From the NCBI GenBank assembly GCA_030540195.1, contig JAUNWT010000016.1, positions 1 to 34,183 on the forward strand: DNA of 34,183 nt, given 5' to 3'. A program made the translations under genes and the position numbers. The notes under the pieces were generated by a model that was not told the DNA's origin, did not search any database, and was given only the letters and a program-made list of their open reading frames with translations. Below, in pieces: positions 11,054 through 19,004 of this stretch. The DNA is from Bacillota bacterium. GTDB lineage: Bacteria > Bacillota_I > Bacilli_A > Erysipelotrichales > Coprobacillaceae. Position 1 is the stretch's first letter, and each line of letters starts with the position of its first letter.

Positions 11054-11677
11054 TTATCGATATAATTCTAACCAATCATCAACAAGAGTAGTATCTGTAT
11101 AATATCGTAAAACATGATAGACATACTTACTATCTCCATAGACGGATGCATTATATTCTTTTTTACATTTTTCAGAAAACGCTATAGCATTTTGATAAGT
11201 GTATTGCTTGTCAGTTTGTTCAACATATTTAATATATCCAATACCATAATTATAAGATTGTAAGGCTAAAAAGATACCTTTTTCATCTTTTAAGGATGTT
11301 ACATTTGCTTGTTTTAAACACTTTGCAAAATATTGGATTCCTACTTGAATAGAATATTCAGGATCATTGATGGCATTGGGTTTCTTTTCAAACTGTGTAT
11401 TAAATTCACATTCTGAAGATTGCATTGGGTCATTTCCTTGCCCACCTGATTCTTGCATCATCATCGCTTGTAATAATTCTAAATATTCTTCTATATCATT
11501 TTCTCTAGCATATTTTAGCATTAAATCTTCATAATTCAATACCTGAGTTGAAACCAATGGATTCTCTTGTTTAAATTGATTTTTAATCAACTGATAGAAA
11601 GAAAATGCTAGTAGAAATAAAAGCGCAGCTAAAAGAAGTTGAAATGGTTTTTTTAATTTATATTTTTTCTTTTTCAT
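11054..11677 (-). CDS. Membrane-anchored lysozyme-like protein (CwlT-type muramidase fold)
   Basis: Predicted peptidoglycan hydrolase of 207 residues. A basic N terminus and one membrane segment (about 12-31) place the rest outside the cell. The catalytic domain starts near residue 48 and contains MMQESGG (likely catalytic E76), DPMQSSE, SIQVGIQYFAKCL and LQSYNYG. These match the 'lysozyme-like' domain found at the N terminus of CwlT from Tn916/ICEBs1, here without the NlpC/P60 partner domain. I chose ATG 11677, one base after the murF stop (TAAAATG); the longer frame needs a TTG start inside murF. Close coupling with murF and ddl suggests a wall-growth role instead of conjugation. Exact substrate is inferred from the family. 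Confidence 0.85.
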   Translation of the reverse strand: MKKKKYKLKKPFQLLLAALLFLLAFSFYQLIKNQFKQENPLVSTQVLNYEDLMLKYARENDIEEYLELLQAMMMQESGGQGNDPMQSSECEFNTQFEKKPNAINDPEYSIQVGIQYFAKCLKQANVTSLKDEKGIFLALQSYNYGIGYIKYVEQTDKQYTYQNAIAFSEKCKKEYNASVYGDSKYVYHVLRYYTDTTLVDDWLELYR

Positions 11678-11678
11678 T

Positions 11679-13010
11679 TTAAATCTTTTCAACAACTTCT
11701 TTTAAATTCATCGAATGACTGCCTTTAACTAAAATCACATCATCCTCTTTTAATAATGTATCTAAATGATCAATGACTTCTTGATTCGTTTCAAAATAAT
11801 AAACATCATTCATACTTTCTTTAGCTTTTTGATAAATATATTTTGCTTCTTTACCCACACATACTAATACATCAATTCCTTTAGAAGCCACATAACTTCC
11901 CACTTCTTCATGAAGTTGTTGACTATAATTTCCAAGTTCTAACATATCTGCCAAGATAGCAACTTTACGTTTTTTATAATTAGCTAAAACATCAATACTT
12001 GATTTCATTGAATCAACACTGGCATTATAGGTTCCATCAATAACAGTTTTATGATTTTTTTCAAGAATATCCATACGATTCTTCGTTAATTTAAATTCTT
12101 GAATTCCTTTTTTAATATCTTCTAATGGAATATTTAATTCAATACCTACTGCAATCGCAATTAAAGCATTTGAAATATTATGTTCTCCTTGAACTGGTAC
12201 TTCAATGATTTCTTTCTTTCCTTGATATTCCACTTCAAACGAACTCTTTGTTTCTTCTAAGACAATATGACTTGCTTGAATCGAAGCTTCTTTACTTTTT
12301 CCTACACGAACTACATTTAAATGAGGAAGATCCACAGTTTGTAACATGTCATTATCTTGATTGATAATTAAAGTTGAGCCATCTTTCATTCCATCGGTGA
12401 TTTCTAATTTCGCTTTTAAAATATTTTCACGACTTCCTAATTCTCCAATATGAGCTGTTCCAACATTCGTAATACAAGCAATATCAGGACGAGCAATCAT
12501 TGATAAACGAGACATTTCTTGTAAATGATTCATTCCCATTTCTAAAACGAGGACTTCTTCACCTTGATATCTTAAAATCGTAAGAGGTAGCCCAATTTCA
12601 TTATTGTAGTTTCCTTCAGTTTTAAGGGTCTTATATTTTTGTTTAACTACACTATAGACCATATCTCTGGTACTTGTTTTTCCTACACTTCCTGTCACCC
12701 CAACAACTTTTACAGGGCGATGACTTCTTAAATAGCTTGCCATATCTTTTAAGGCTTGATACGTATCTTTGACTTTGATTACAATTTTATCTTCATAGCT
12801 GACATCTTTTTCACTAATGATTGCTTGTGCTCCTGTTTGAAAGGCACTTTCAATAAAATCATGACCATCAAATCTTTCTCCTTTTAAAGGAATATACATT
12901 CCTCCATTTGTCATTTGACGACTATCTTGACTAAAGAAATTAATTTCATCATATTTATTTCCTGACACAAGAATTCCTTGTGTTGCTTCTACAATTTCAT
13001 ATACTTTCAT
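11679..13010 (-). CDS. murF: UDP-N-acetylmuramoyl-tripeptide--D-alanyl-D-alanine ligase
   Basis: Cytosolic Mur ligase that adds D-Ala-D-Ala (made by the nearby ddl) to the UDP-MurNAc-tripeptide. The 443 residues contain the N-terminal substrate domain with FSQDSRQM and GERFDGHDF, the ATP-binding GVTGSVGKTST (105-115), the central EMGMNHLQEMSRLS and NVGTAHIGELGS motifs, and the C-terminal DGTYNASVDSMKSS and VKGSHSMNL. These are MurF-specific features, not MurE ones. The RBS AGGAG overlaps the stop codon of the zinc-ribbon gene upstream (TAGGAGAAAAATATG), so the two are co-transcribed and probably translationally coupled. Confidence 0.97.
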   Translation of the reverse strand: MKVYEIVEATQGILVSGNKYDEINFFSQDSRQMTNGGMYIPLKGERFDGHDFIESAFQTGAQAIISEKDVSYEDKIVIKVKDTYQALKDMASYLRSHRPVKVVGVTGSVGKTSTRDMVYSVVKQKYKTLKTEGNYNNEIGLPLTILRYQGEEVLVLEMGMNHLQEMSRLSMIARPDIACITNVGTAHIGELGSRENILKAKLEITDGMKDGSTLIINQDNDMLQTVDLPHLNVVRVGKSKEASIQASHIVLEETKSSFEVEYQGKKEIIEVPVQGEHNISNALIAIAVGIELNIPLEDIKKGIQEFKLTKNRMDILEKNHKTVIDGTYNASVDSMKSSIDVLANYKKRKVAILADMLELGNYSQQLHEEVGSYVASKGIDVLVCVGKEAKYIYQKAKESMNDVYYFETNQEVIDHLDTLLKEDDVILVKGSHSMNLKEVVEKI

Positions 13011-13019
13011 ATTTTTCTC

Positions 13020-14225
13020 CTATGCATCTTGTACATTTTCAAATGTTTCTGTTTGATTTGCACCTAAATAATATCTTTGACCTTCACTATTAAATACACA
13101 GAAGGTTTCTCCATCACTTTGTTCGTAACCTTCCATAAAAATATCATTCCCTAAAACTTGTAAATTTCTAGCCACAACATTTTTAAATAATACATGATCT
13201 TCTTTTCCACTTAAATTCATACAATTTACTTTTGTCGATGAAGCATAAATGATTTTATTTTCCACAAGAACCATTGATCTATTTTCTACTTCTTTGATGG
13301 TTTTTTGTTCAAGATTTTCTTTATTTACTTGAACAATTTTTGAACCATCTGATAAATAAAGAGAGTTATCATTTATAAAGAATTCACATTGACCATTATA
13401 AACTATATCAACTTTTTCATCCTCTAAATTCATTCTTTTTAAAGAATAATTTTCTTGTTCATCTTGACTTAAATAATAAATATATTTTCCATCAACTGTT
13501 ATATCATAGGTTGTTTCATCATTTATTTTTTTATTTTCTTTTGTTGATAAAGAGTAACAATAAAGACTTTCATGATCTTGATCTAATTGATAATAAAGAT
13601 CATCTCCTTTAATAATAGGATAATAAATATTTTCTAATATTTGTGTTGTTGTTTTTTCTTTTAAATCATAAGCTTGATAATTATAATTGGCATCACAATA
13701 ATAAAGAATATGATCTTTAATACTTAAATAACCTACACAATCATCAATGAGAACTTCACTTGTATCTAATTGATTCAAATCACTTACATATAATTGATTA
13801 TTTCTAACATAATAAAATGATTTTTGATCTTTAATCACTGTTCCACCTGATTGATTATTATAAGCAAGATTATATAAATTCACTTTTCCCTTTAACGCAT
13901 AATTTTCTTGATTCGTAGATGTTGACTTCGTTCCTTGAAGAGGATGACTTGTCATATAATTTCCTAAAAAGATAGAAGAGATACATAAAACAAGGGCAAT
14001 GATCCAAAGAATTGGCTTTTTCCAATAGCCTTTATAAGGATCCTCTTCTTCAACAACTTCCTCTTGTATTTGTCTTGTTCCACAAGCAGGACAAATTTCT
14101 TCATCTTCACTTAAAGGAAGATGACAACGAATGCATACTTTTTTTATTGGTTGAAGCTGTTTTCCACATTGAGGACAAAACAACATATCATCTTCGACAT
14201 ATGTTCCACATTGACTACAATACAT
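13020..14225 (-). CDS. Zinc-ribbon / membrane / beta-propeller-like protein (paralogue 2)
   Basis: Function unknown. The 401-residue protein starts with two zinc ribbons, each made of two CxxC knuckles (C3, C6, C17, C20; C31, C34, C45, C48), followed by an acidic linker (54-62) and one membrane segment (about 71-89). The remaining 300 residues hold about seven repeats of a strand pattern ending in aromatic pairs (for example DHILYYCD, GDDLYYQLD, GKYIYYLS, DNSLYLSDG, GNDIFMEG). This looks like a DUF5050-type beta-propeller; the family name is from memory. Positive residues before the membrane segment suggest ribbons inside and propeller outside. It heads the murF-lysozyme-ddl operon, 9 bp before murF, which hints at a wall-related role. 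Start ATG 14225 has an AGAGGTG site. Confidence 0.8.
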   Translation of the reverse strand: MYCSQCGTYVEDDMLFCPQCGKQLQPIKKVCIRCHLPLSEDEEICPACGTRQIQEEVVEEEDPYKGYWKKPILWIIALVLCISSIFLGNYMTSHPLQGTKSTSTNQENYALKGKVNLYNLAYNNQSGGTVIKDQKSFYYVRNNQLYVSDLNQLDTSEVLIDDCVGYLSIKDHILYYCDANYNYQAYDLKEKTTTQILENIYYPIIKGDDLYYQLDQDHESLYCYSLSTKENKKINDETTYDITVDGKYIYYLSQDEQENYSLKRMNLEDEKVDIVYNGQCEFFINDNSLYLSDGSKIVQVNKENLEQKTIKEVENRSMVLVENKIIYASSTKVNCMNLSGKEDHVLFKNVVARNLQVLGNDIFMEGYEQSDGETFCVFNSEGQRYYLGANQTETFENVQDA

Positions 14226-14248
14226 TTTTATTCACCTCTAGTGTCCTT

Positions 14249-14257
14249 ATTCTACCA
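14249..14257 (-). promoter_or_regulatory. Possible extended -10 promoter of the zinc-ribbon/murF/ddl operon
   Basis: The minus strand reads TGGTAGAAT, an extended -10 (TGn followed by TAGAAT at 14254-14249), just after the terminator of the preceding gene and about 25 bases before the ATG at 14225. No convincing -35 is visible. Confidence 0.45.
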
Positions 14258-14263
14258 TACAAA

Positions 14264-14296
14264 GAAAATAAAAAGAATGACTAAATTGTCATTCTT
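14264..14296 (-). terminator. Intrinsic terminator after the first zinc-ribbon gene
   Basis: Minus-strand AAGAATGAC, loop AATTTA, GTCATTCTT (stem 14273-14296), followed by TTTATTTTC. It begins at the stop codon and separates the two paralogous genes into different transcripts. Confidence 0.85.
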
Positions 14297-15677
14297 ATAA
14301 AGGGGCATATTCCCCATCATAGCTACTAATAAAATAATGGCGTGTATAATCGTCATCATAAGTAAAGAAAATCACTTTATCTCCAATGACATAAAAATCT
14401 CTAGCATCATCATATAGAGAATAGCTTTCATCATCACTATAAGCATCTAAAGCATTATCATAGTCTTCACTATAAACAATGACTTTTTCATTTTCTTCAT
14501 CTTTACCTACGCCAAAACGATAAATATCACTTATTTCTTGAACAACTTCTGAATCATCACTATTGAGATCTGATTTATAGACCCCATCATATTCTCGATA
14601 ATATAAGAAGCCATCGATAAAATACCCATCTCCATAGCTATTCATTTTATTTTTTAAAGTTGTTCCATTAAAATCAATCAATTGACTTTCATAATCTGTA
14701 TTTGTACATAAAATACGTTGATTTTGATCATCTACTGTAAATTCATAAATATTATCTTTGATTTTTTGATTATCAATAACATTTATATTTTCATCAATAG
14801 TTGCACAATAAAGCGTATCATCTCTAATATAGAAAATCTTTTGATCAAGAACATAACAATGACTTGCATCATTTAATAATGTTTTTCTTTTTGCATTAGA
14901 ATCCAAGAAAATGAAATCATTATAATTTTCATAGAAACATCCTCGATCATCAACATAAATATGATCACAGCTACTGTCTTCTAAAACCTCTTGATTTTCA
15001 AAATCAGCATCATATTTTACTAATTGATCATTCAAAGAAATGTAAAGTTCATTTTGATAAACAAAAGCACCACCATCACTATTTAAAAAGTTTTGATTGT
15101 AATCGCCTCTTGAACTATCTTGTTTTAAATTAAAACTTGATAAATCTGTATTTCCTTTACCATCAAAAGAAGATGTCGCTTCATCTGTTGTTTGTACAAT
15201 ATTTGTAATTGTATGAATAACAAACTGTGAAACTGGAATGAAGATAAAACATACCCCAAAAATAATTCCTATAAATGTTTTAATAAATGATTTTTGTTTA
15301 GGTTTTTTTCGCATATTCTTTTTTCTTGGTTGACTTTGAAACTTTTTAAAGGTTTCCTTATAATTCATACTATTTAAATCTTTTAATTGTTTAAATGAAT
15401 CTTTAAAATCATAAGCATTTTTCTTATAATCATAACTTTCTGATACCGTATTATAATTATGACTTTGTTCACTATGTACAATTATATCTGGTGTTACTTT
15501 TTTTATTGTATTATCTTTTCGATAGATTGTTGGACTTCCACAGTTAGAACAATATTCTTGATAGGGATAAATTAATTTAAAACAGACAGGGCATGTTGTT
15601 TTCCCAATTTGTTTATGTCCGCATAAGTGACATTCCAAACTATTACCAATCTCTACCCCACAATATTTACACTTCAT
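14295..15677 (-). CDS. Zinc-ribbon / membrane / beta-propeller-like protein (paralogue 1)
   Basis: Function unknown; same architecture as the next gene downstream. From ATG 15677 (AAGGAG seven bases upstream) it has 460 residues. Two zinc ribbons use C3, C6, C16, C19 and C29, C32, C43, C46. A longer, lysine-rich linker of about 80 residues follows, with a tyrosine/asparagine-rich stretch and a basic cluster (RKKNMRKKPKQK, 118-129), then one membrane segment (about 134-155). Beyond it are about seven aromatic-rich strand repeats (NELYISLND, QKIFYIRDD, DGFLYYREYD, DKVIFFTYDD) rich in Asp, compatible with an extracytoplasmic beta-propeller. The preceding metI terminator and its own terminator make it monocistronic. 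The domain reading is clear; the cellular role is not. Confidence 0.8.
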   Translation of the reverse strand: MKCKYCGVEIGNSLECHLCGHKQIGKTTCPVCFKLIYPYQEYCSNCGSPTIYRKDNTIKKVTPDIIVHSEQSHNYNTVSESYDYKKNAYDFKDSFKQLKDLNSMNYKETFKKFQSQPRKKNMRKKPKQKSFIKTFIGIIFGVCFIFIPVSQFVIHTITNIVQTTDEATSSFDGKGNTDLSSFNLKQDSSRGDYNQNFLNSDGGAFVYQNELYISLNDQLVKYDADFENQEVLEDSSCDHIYVDDRGCFYENYNDFIFLDSNAKRKTLLNDASHCYVLDQKIFYIRDDTLYCATIDENINVIDNQKIKDNIYEFTVDDQNQRILCTNTDYESQLIDFNGTTLKNKMNSYGDGYFIDGFLYYREYDGVYKSDLNSDDSEVVQEISDIYRFGVGKDEENEKVIVYSEDYDNALDAYSDDESYSLYDDARDFYVIGDKVIFFTYDDDYTRHYFISSYDGEYAPL

Positions 15678-15706
15678 ATTCCCACTCCTTTTTTCCATCA
15701 TATCAT

Positions 15707-15730
15707 AAAAAAAGACCTCTTGGGCCTTTT
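15707..15730 (-). terminator. Intrinsic terminator of the met operon
   Basis: Minus-strand AAGGCC, loop CAAGA, GGTCTT (one G·U pair), followed by a run of seven U. It starts at the metI stop codon. Confidence 0.87.
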
Positions 15731-16364
15731 AAGATAATTTTTTATATAAATGATTTCCGATTGTTTGGATAATTTGTACAAAGATAATAAGAATGATACT
15801 TGTAACAACAAGATAAGGAATCTTGTAGGCTTGATATCCATAACGAATAGCAATATCTCCAAGTCCTCCTGCCCCTAAGGCACCACCCATTGCACTATAG
15901 CCAATAATACTAATCATAGTAAGTGTTATTCCTGATAAAATAGCGGGAAAGGCTTCTTTTAAATAGATACGATAAATAATTTGAAAATCAGTTGCGCCAA
16001 ATGATTTAGCAGCTTCTATTAAACCAACATCTACACTTCTTAGTGCACTTTCGATAACTCTGGCAACAAAAGGTATTGCCGAAATCGTAAGAGGTACAAG
16101 AGCTGCCGTTGTTCCAATGGCTTTACCCGCAATAAGTCGTGTAAGAGGTATTACGATGACCATTAAAATCACAAATGGGAAACTTCTAAAGACGTTTACT
16201 AAAACATCTAGAATTGTATAAATAACTTTGTTTGGTTTTAATCCATCAGGTGCTGTGAGTGTTAAAATGATGGCAGGAATAAAACCTAAGACCACCGCAA
16301 AAAACGTTGATCCAATCACCATGTATAATGTTTCATAAGTTGCTTTTAAAATAACATCACTCAT
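15729..16364 (-). CDS. metI: Methionine ABC transporter, permease
   Basis: Membrane component of the MetNIQ importer of L/D-methionine. The 211-residue protein has about five membrane segments and the cytoplasmic EAA-type loop (AAKSFGATDFQIIYRIYLKEAFP) that docks on MetN. I chose ATG 16364: GGGAGG lies seven bases upstream, and the codon overlaps the metN stop as ATGA, indicating coupling. The longer frame adds only five residues. It is the last gene of the methionine T-box operon, and a terminator begins at its stop codon. Confidence 0.95.
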   Translation of the reverse strand: MSDVILKATYETLYMVIGSTFFAVVLGFIPAIILTLTAPDGLKPNKVIYTILDVLVNVFRSFPFVILMVIVIPLTRLIAGKAIGTTAALVPLTISAIPFVARVIESALRSVDVGLIEAAKSFGATDFQIIYRIYLKEAFPAILSGITLTMISIIGYSAMGGALGAGGLGDIAIRYGYQAYKIPYLVVTSIILIIFVQIIQTIGNHLYKKLS

Positions 16365-17329
16365 ACAATTTCCTCCCAAGTAATTCCTTCTTGATTTAAA
16401 TAATTTCCTACTGCTTGTAAATCTTTTTCTTCAATATTAATAATTAAGCTTCCCATCATTGAACCTCTAAAGTTTTCGAGTTTTCCTTGACAGATATCAA
16501 AGTTGATATCAAGGGTCCTAGCTAATTGGGTAATGGTATGTGATTTTGAATTATTATTGGTAAAGAATAATTTAATATTTTTTCCCGTTTGAGGAAGAAT
16601 TTCCACATCATCACCCACAAATTTTTGGATTTCTTGATTTGGTGCTACAAAAAGTTCTTCTGGTTTTCCAACCGATAAAACACGTCCATCTTTTAGGAAA
16701 GCAACTTTATTACAAATTTGTTTAATCACTTCCATTTGATGTGTAACGACTACAATTGTAATATTCATTTCTTTATTGATTTTTAATAAAAGATTGAGAA
16801 TATCTCTGGTAATTTGTGGATCTAAAGCTGATGTTGCTTCATCACACAATAGAATTTTAGGATTTAATACAAGTGCTCTAGCAATGGCTACTCTTTGTTT
16901 TTGTCCACCACTTAATTGACGAGGATAAGCTTGACTTTTTTCTTCCAAGCCAACAAGTTTTAATAAGTTTTCAATGCGTTGCTTGTTTTCTTGACTGTTT
17001 GGATCTTGTTTCCAAAATTTAAGAGGTAAAGCAATATTATCATAAACATTTAATCGATTTAAAAGATTAAAGTTTTGGAAGATCATTCCCATTTCTTTTT
17101 GAACAAAACTTAGTTGTTTTTTATCTAAAGAAGAAATTGCTTTTCCGTCAACCACTACTTCTCCTTTTTGAAAACTTTCTAAGCCATTAAAACAACGAAG
17201 GAGTGTTGATTTACCCGCACCACTTTGTCCAATAATCCCAAAGATATCACCTTGTTCAATGGAAAAAGAAACATCTTTTAATACTTCTAAATTTCCATAG
17301 CTTTTATACAAATTTTGAATTTCAATCAT
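16361..17329 (-). CDS. metN: Methionine ABC transporter, ATP-binding protein
   Basis: ATPase of the MetNIQ importer, 322 residues. Walker A GQSGAGKST lies at 34-42, the signature LSGGQKQRVAIARAL near 140, and Walker B ILLCDEATSALDP follows. The C-terminal NIL domain (about 245-322) is the regulatory domain that binds methionine and inhibits transport in characterised MetN proteins. I prefer ATG 17329, which has AAGGGG nine bases upstream; for the ATG at 17338 that site would be too close, and the longest frame runs into msrA. The RBS overlaps the restored msrA stop codon. Confidence 0.95.
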   Translation of the reverse strand: MIEIQNLYKSYGNLEVLKDVSFSIEQGDIFGIIGQSGAGKSTLLRCFNGLESFQKGEVVVDGKAISSLDKKQLSFVQKEMGMIFQNFNLLNRLNVYDNIALPLKFWKQDPNSQENKQRIENLLKLVGLEEKSQAYPRQLSGGQKQRVAIARALVLNPKILLCDEATSALDPQITRDILNLLLKINKEMNITIVVVTHQMEVIKQICNKVAFLKDGRVLSVGKPEELFVAPNQEIQKFVGDDVEILPQTGKNIKLFFTNNNSKSHTITQLARTLDINFDICQGKLENFRGSMMGSLIINIEEKDLQAVGNYLNQEGITWEEIV

Positions 17330-17342
17330 AAATCTCATCCCC

Positions 17343-17824
17343 TTATCCAAAGAAACATTGTCCAATATGGCAATATCCTTGTGGATTCTTTTCTAAATAC
17401 TTTTGATGGTATTCTTCTGCTTCATAGAAATTATCAAGAGGTTGTATTTCAACAACCACTTTTTCTTGATAATCCTTTTGTACCTCTTGTGTCTTTTTTG
17501 AATAATTTCTAAATCATTTTCATTAATATAATAAATACCTGTACGATAAGAAATTCCTTCATCTTCACCTTGTTTATTTAAAGAAGTTGGTTCAATAATT
17601 CTATAGTAATCATCTAAGATCTGTCTTAAACTTCTTTTACTTTCATCGTATTCCACTTTAACAGTTTCAACATGTCCTGTTTTTCCCACTTTTACATCTT
17701 CATATTTTGGATTTTCTGTATGTCCATTAGCATAACCTACTGTTGTTTGAATAATTCCTTCAAATTGGTCAAAATACTTTTGAACGCCCCAGAAGCATCC
17801 TCCCGCTAAATAAATAACACTCAT
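17343..17824 (-). pseudogene. msrA: Peptide-methionine (S)-S-oxide reductase with a -1 frameshift
   Basis: MsrA reduces methionine S-sulfoxide back to methionine. The N terminus is intact, with the catalytic cysteine in GGCFWG and GYANGHTENPKYEDV. The open frame continues normally to about DLEIIQK (near 17495) and then changes to a lysine-rich tail ending at 17393. A neighbouring frame supplies the missing MsrA C terminus ([18 protein letters not shown], then [14 protein letters not shown] and GYCHIG) and stops at 17343. One additional A in the six-A run (17493-17498) would join the two into a 160-residue MsrA of normal length. This is either a real null or phase-variable allele or a sequencing error at a homopolymer. 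It sits inside the met operon, 11 bp after metQ. Confidence 0.88.
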
Positions 17825-17835
17825 TTTAAATCTCC

Positions 17836-18657
17836 TTATTTTGTTGGATCTGTAAAGACATCTTTTACTGATCCTTTATATTTTTTAATATAGTTTTTCA
17901 CTTTTTTAGATTGTAATGCTTTCTTTAATGCTTTTGTTTTAGCTGTATTTTCATTTCCTTCTTTAACTACTAAATAGTTGATATAAGGTTGTGCTTCTTC
18001 ATCTGTAAAGCTTTCTGTAAGTAAGACGTTAGCACTATCTCCTAAGTTATGTTCTAATGCATAGTTTCCATTGATAACAGCAACATCAACATCTGGTAAG
18101 TTGTTTGGTAAGTTGGCTGCTTCTAATTCTTCAATTTTATAGTTATGTGGATTAGAAGTAATACTTGATGCTGTATAAAGTGTATCATCGTTTAATTCGA
18201 TTAAGTTGTTTTTAGCAAGTAAAGCTAACGCTCTTGATTCATTTGAACCATCATTTGGTATGGCAATTGTTGCCCCATCTTTTAAATCATCTAATGATTT
18301 TAAGTTTTCTGAATATAAAGCCATTGCTTCATAGTGAACTCCAGCGACTGCTTTTAAATGAAGTTTTCTTTCTTTGTTTTGTTCCTTTAAATAAGCAAGT
18401 GTTTGGAAATAGTTTGCATCTAAATCTCCATCTTCTAATGAAGTATTTGGCGTAACATAATCTGTAAATTCTGTGACTTCTAATGTATATCCTTCTTTTT
18501 CTAATTCATCTTTTACCACATCATTTAAGATTTCTGCATGTGGTATTGCTGTTGCCCCTACTTTAATTGTTTTATCATCACTTGATGAATTTCCTGCACA
18601 TCCTACGATTGAAAGTGCAAATGCTGCTGATAATAATAATTTGATTCCCTTTTTCAT
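17836..18657 (-). CDS. metQ: Methionine ABC transporter, substrate-binding lipoprotein
   Basis: NlpA/MetQ-family lipoprotein that captures methionine for MetN-MetI. The 273 residues begin with a lipoprotein signal peptide ending in IVGC (C20 as the lipidated cysteine). They continue with the typical KVGATAIPHAEIL strand, YVTPNTSLEDGDLDANYFQ and the ligand-region motifs IAIPNDGSNESRALALL and VAVINGNYAL. The start is supported by AAGGGAG upstream. It is the first gene after the AUG-specific T-box leader, which agrees with methionine as the ligand rather than another amino acid. Confidence 0.95.
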   Translation of the reverse strand: MKKGIKLLLSAAFALSIVGCAGNSSSDDKTIKVGATAIPHAEILNDVVKDELEKEGYTLEVTEFTDYVTPNTSLEDGDLDANYFQTLAYLKEQNKERKLHLKAVAGVHYEAMALYSENLKSLDDLKDGATIAIPNDGSNESRALALLAKNNLIELNDDTLYTASSITSNPHNYKIEELEAANLPNNLPDVDVAVINGNYALEHNLGDSANVLLTESFTDEEAQPYINYLVVKEGNENTAKTKALKKALQSKKVKNYIKKYKGSVKDVFTDPTK

Positions 18658-18698
18658 TTTTTTGTTCTCCCTTTTTCTTTTATATTCAATACAACAAA

Positions 18699-18730
18699 TA
18701 AAAAACTCGTCCTTTATACAAAGGACGAGT
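18699..18730 (-). terminator. Met T-box leader attenuator terminator
   Basis: A perfect 11-bp stem, ACTCGTCCTTT, with loop GTAT and AAAGGACGAGT, followed by a U run on the minus strand. It lies just after the T-box core and about 40 bases before metQ. Confidence 0.94.
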
Positions 18731-18961
18731 TACCTCGCGTTACCACCTTAATTTAAAATAACCTCACGATTATTTCCTCATCGAGTACTATCATACTCTA
18801 TCACTTTAACGGGTGAATCCGTCATAGCCTAACCCTTTGGGCTCGGTATGCAACTCCAAGGCCATTTTCGTTTACCTTCCATGTTTCTTTTCCACCAACC
18901 AAGAACTCTCTAGGCATTTTCAGTAAATTACTTTCCTTTTCAATGTCTTTATTGTATTGTT
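18699..18961 (-). ncRNA. T-box riboswitch, methionine-specific (AUG specifier)
   Basis: Leader of about 260 nt ahead of metQ. The T-box core reads AAGGTGGTAACGCGAGG on the minus strand (18749-18733), directly followed by the terminator. Stem I shows GGTGG near the apical region and the specifier context GAAA-ATG-G (codon at 18865-18863) followed by CCTTGGAGT. This parallels GAA-CTC-A plus TCCTTGAGT in the leucine leader. The UGGU variable base can pair with A73 of tRNA(Met). Uncharged tRNA(Met) should therefore switch on metQ-msrA-metN-metI. Confidence 0.94.
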
Positions 18962-18963
18962 GT

Positions 18964-18986
18964 ATTCATAGTATACCCCTATGAAT
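18964..18986. promoter_or_regulatory. Putative operator: 8-7-8 inverted repeat over the met promoter
   Basis: ATTCATAG (18964-18971) and CTATGAAT (18979-18986) form a perfect inverted repeat with a 7-bp spacer. It covers the -10 element and most of the spacer and lies just upstream of the expected start site near 18961. It therefore acts as DNA, not as part of the leader RNA. This geometry would let a dimeric repressor block the promoter. No regulator can be named. Confidence 0.55.
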
Positions 18987-18996
18987 TATATGTCAA
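18968..18996 (-). promoter_or_regulatory. Promoter of the met operon
   Basis: The minus strand has a consensus -35 TTGACA (18996-18991), 17 bases, and -10 TACTAT (18973-18968). The -35 lies only eight bases from the stop codon of the preceding small gene, leaving no room for a terminator between them. Confidence 0.87.
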
Positions 18997-19004
18997 TAGT
19001 TTTT

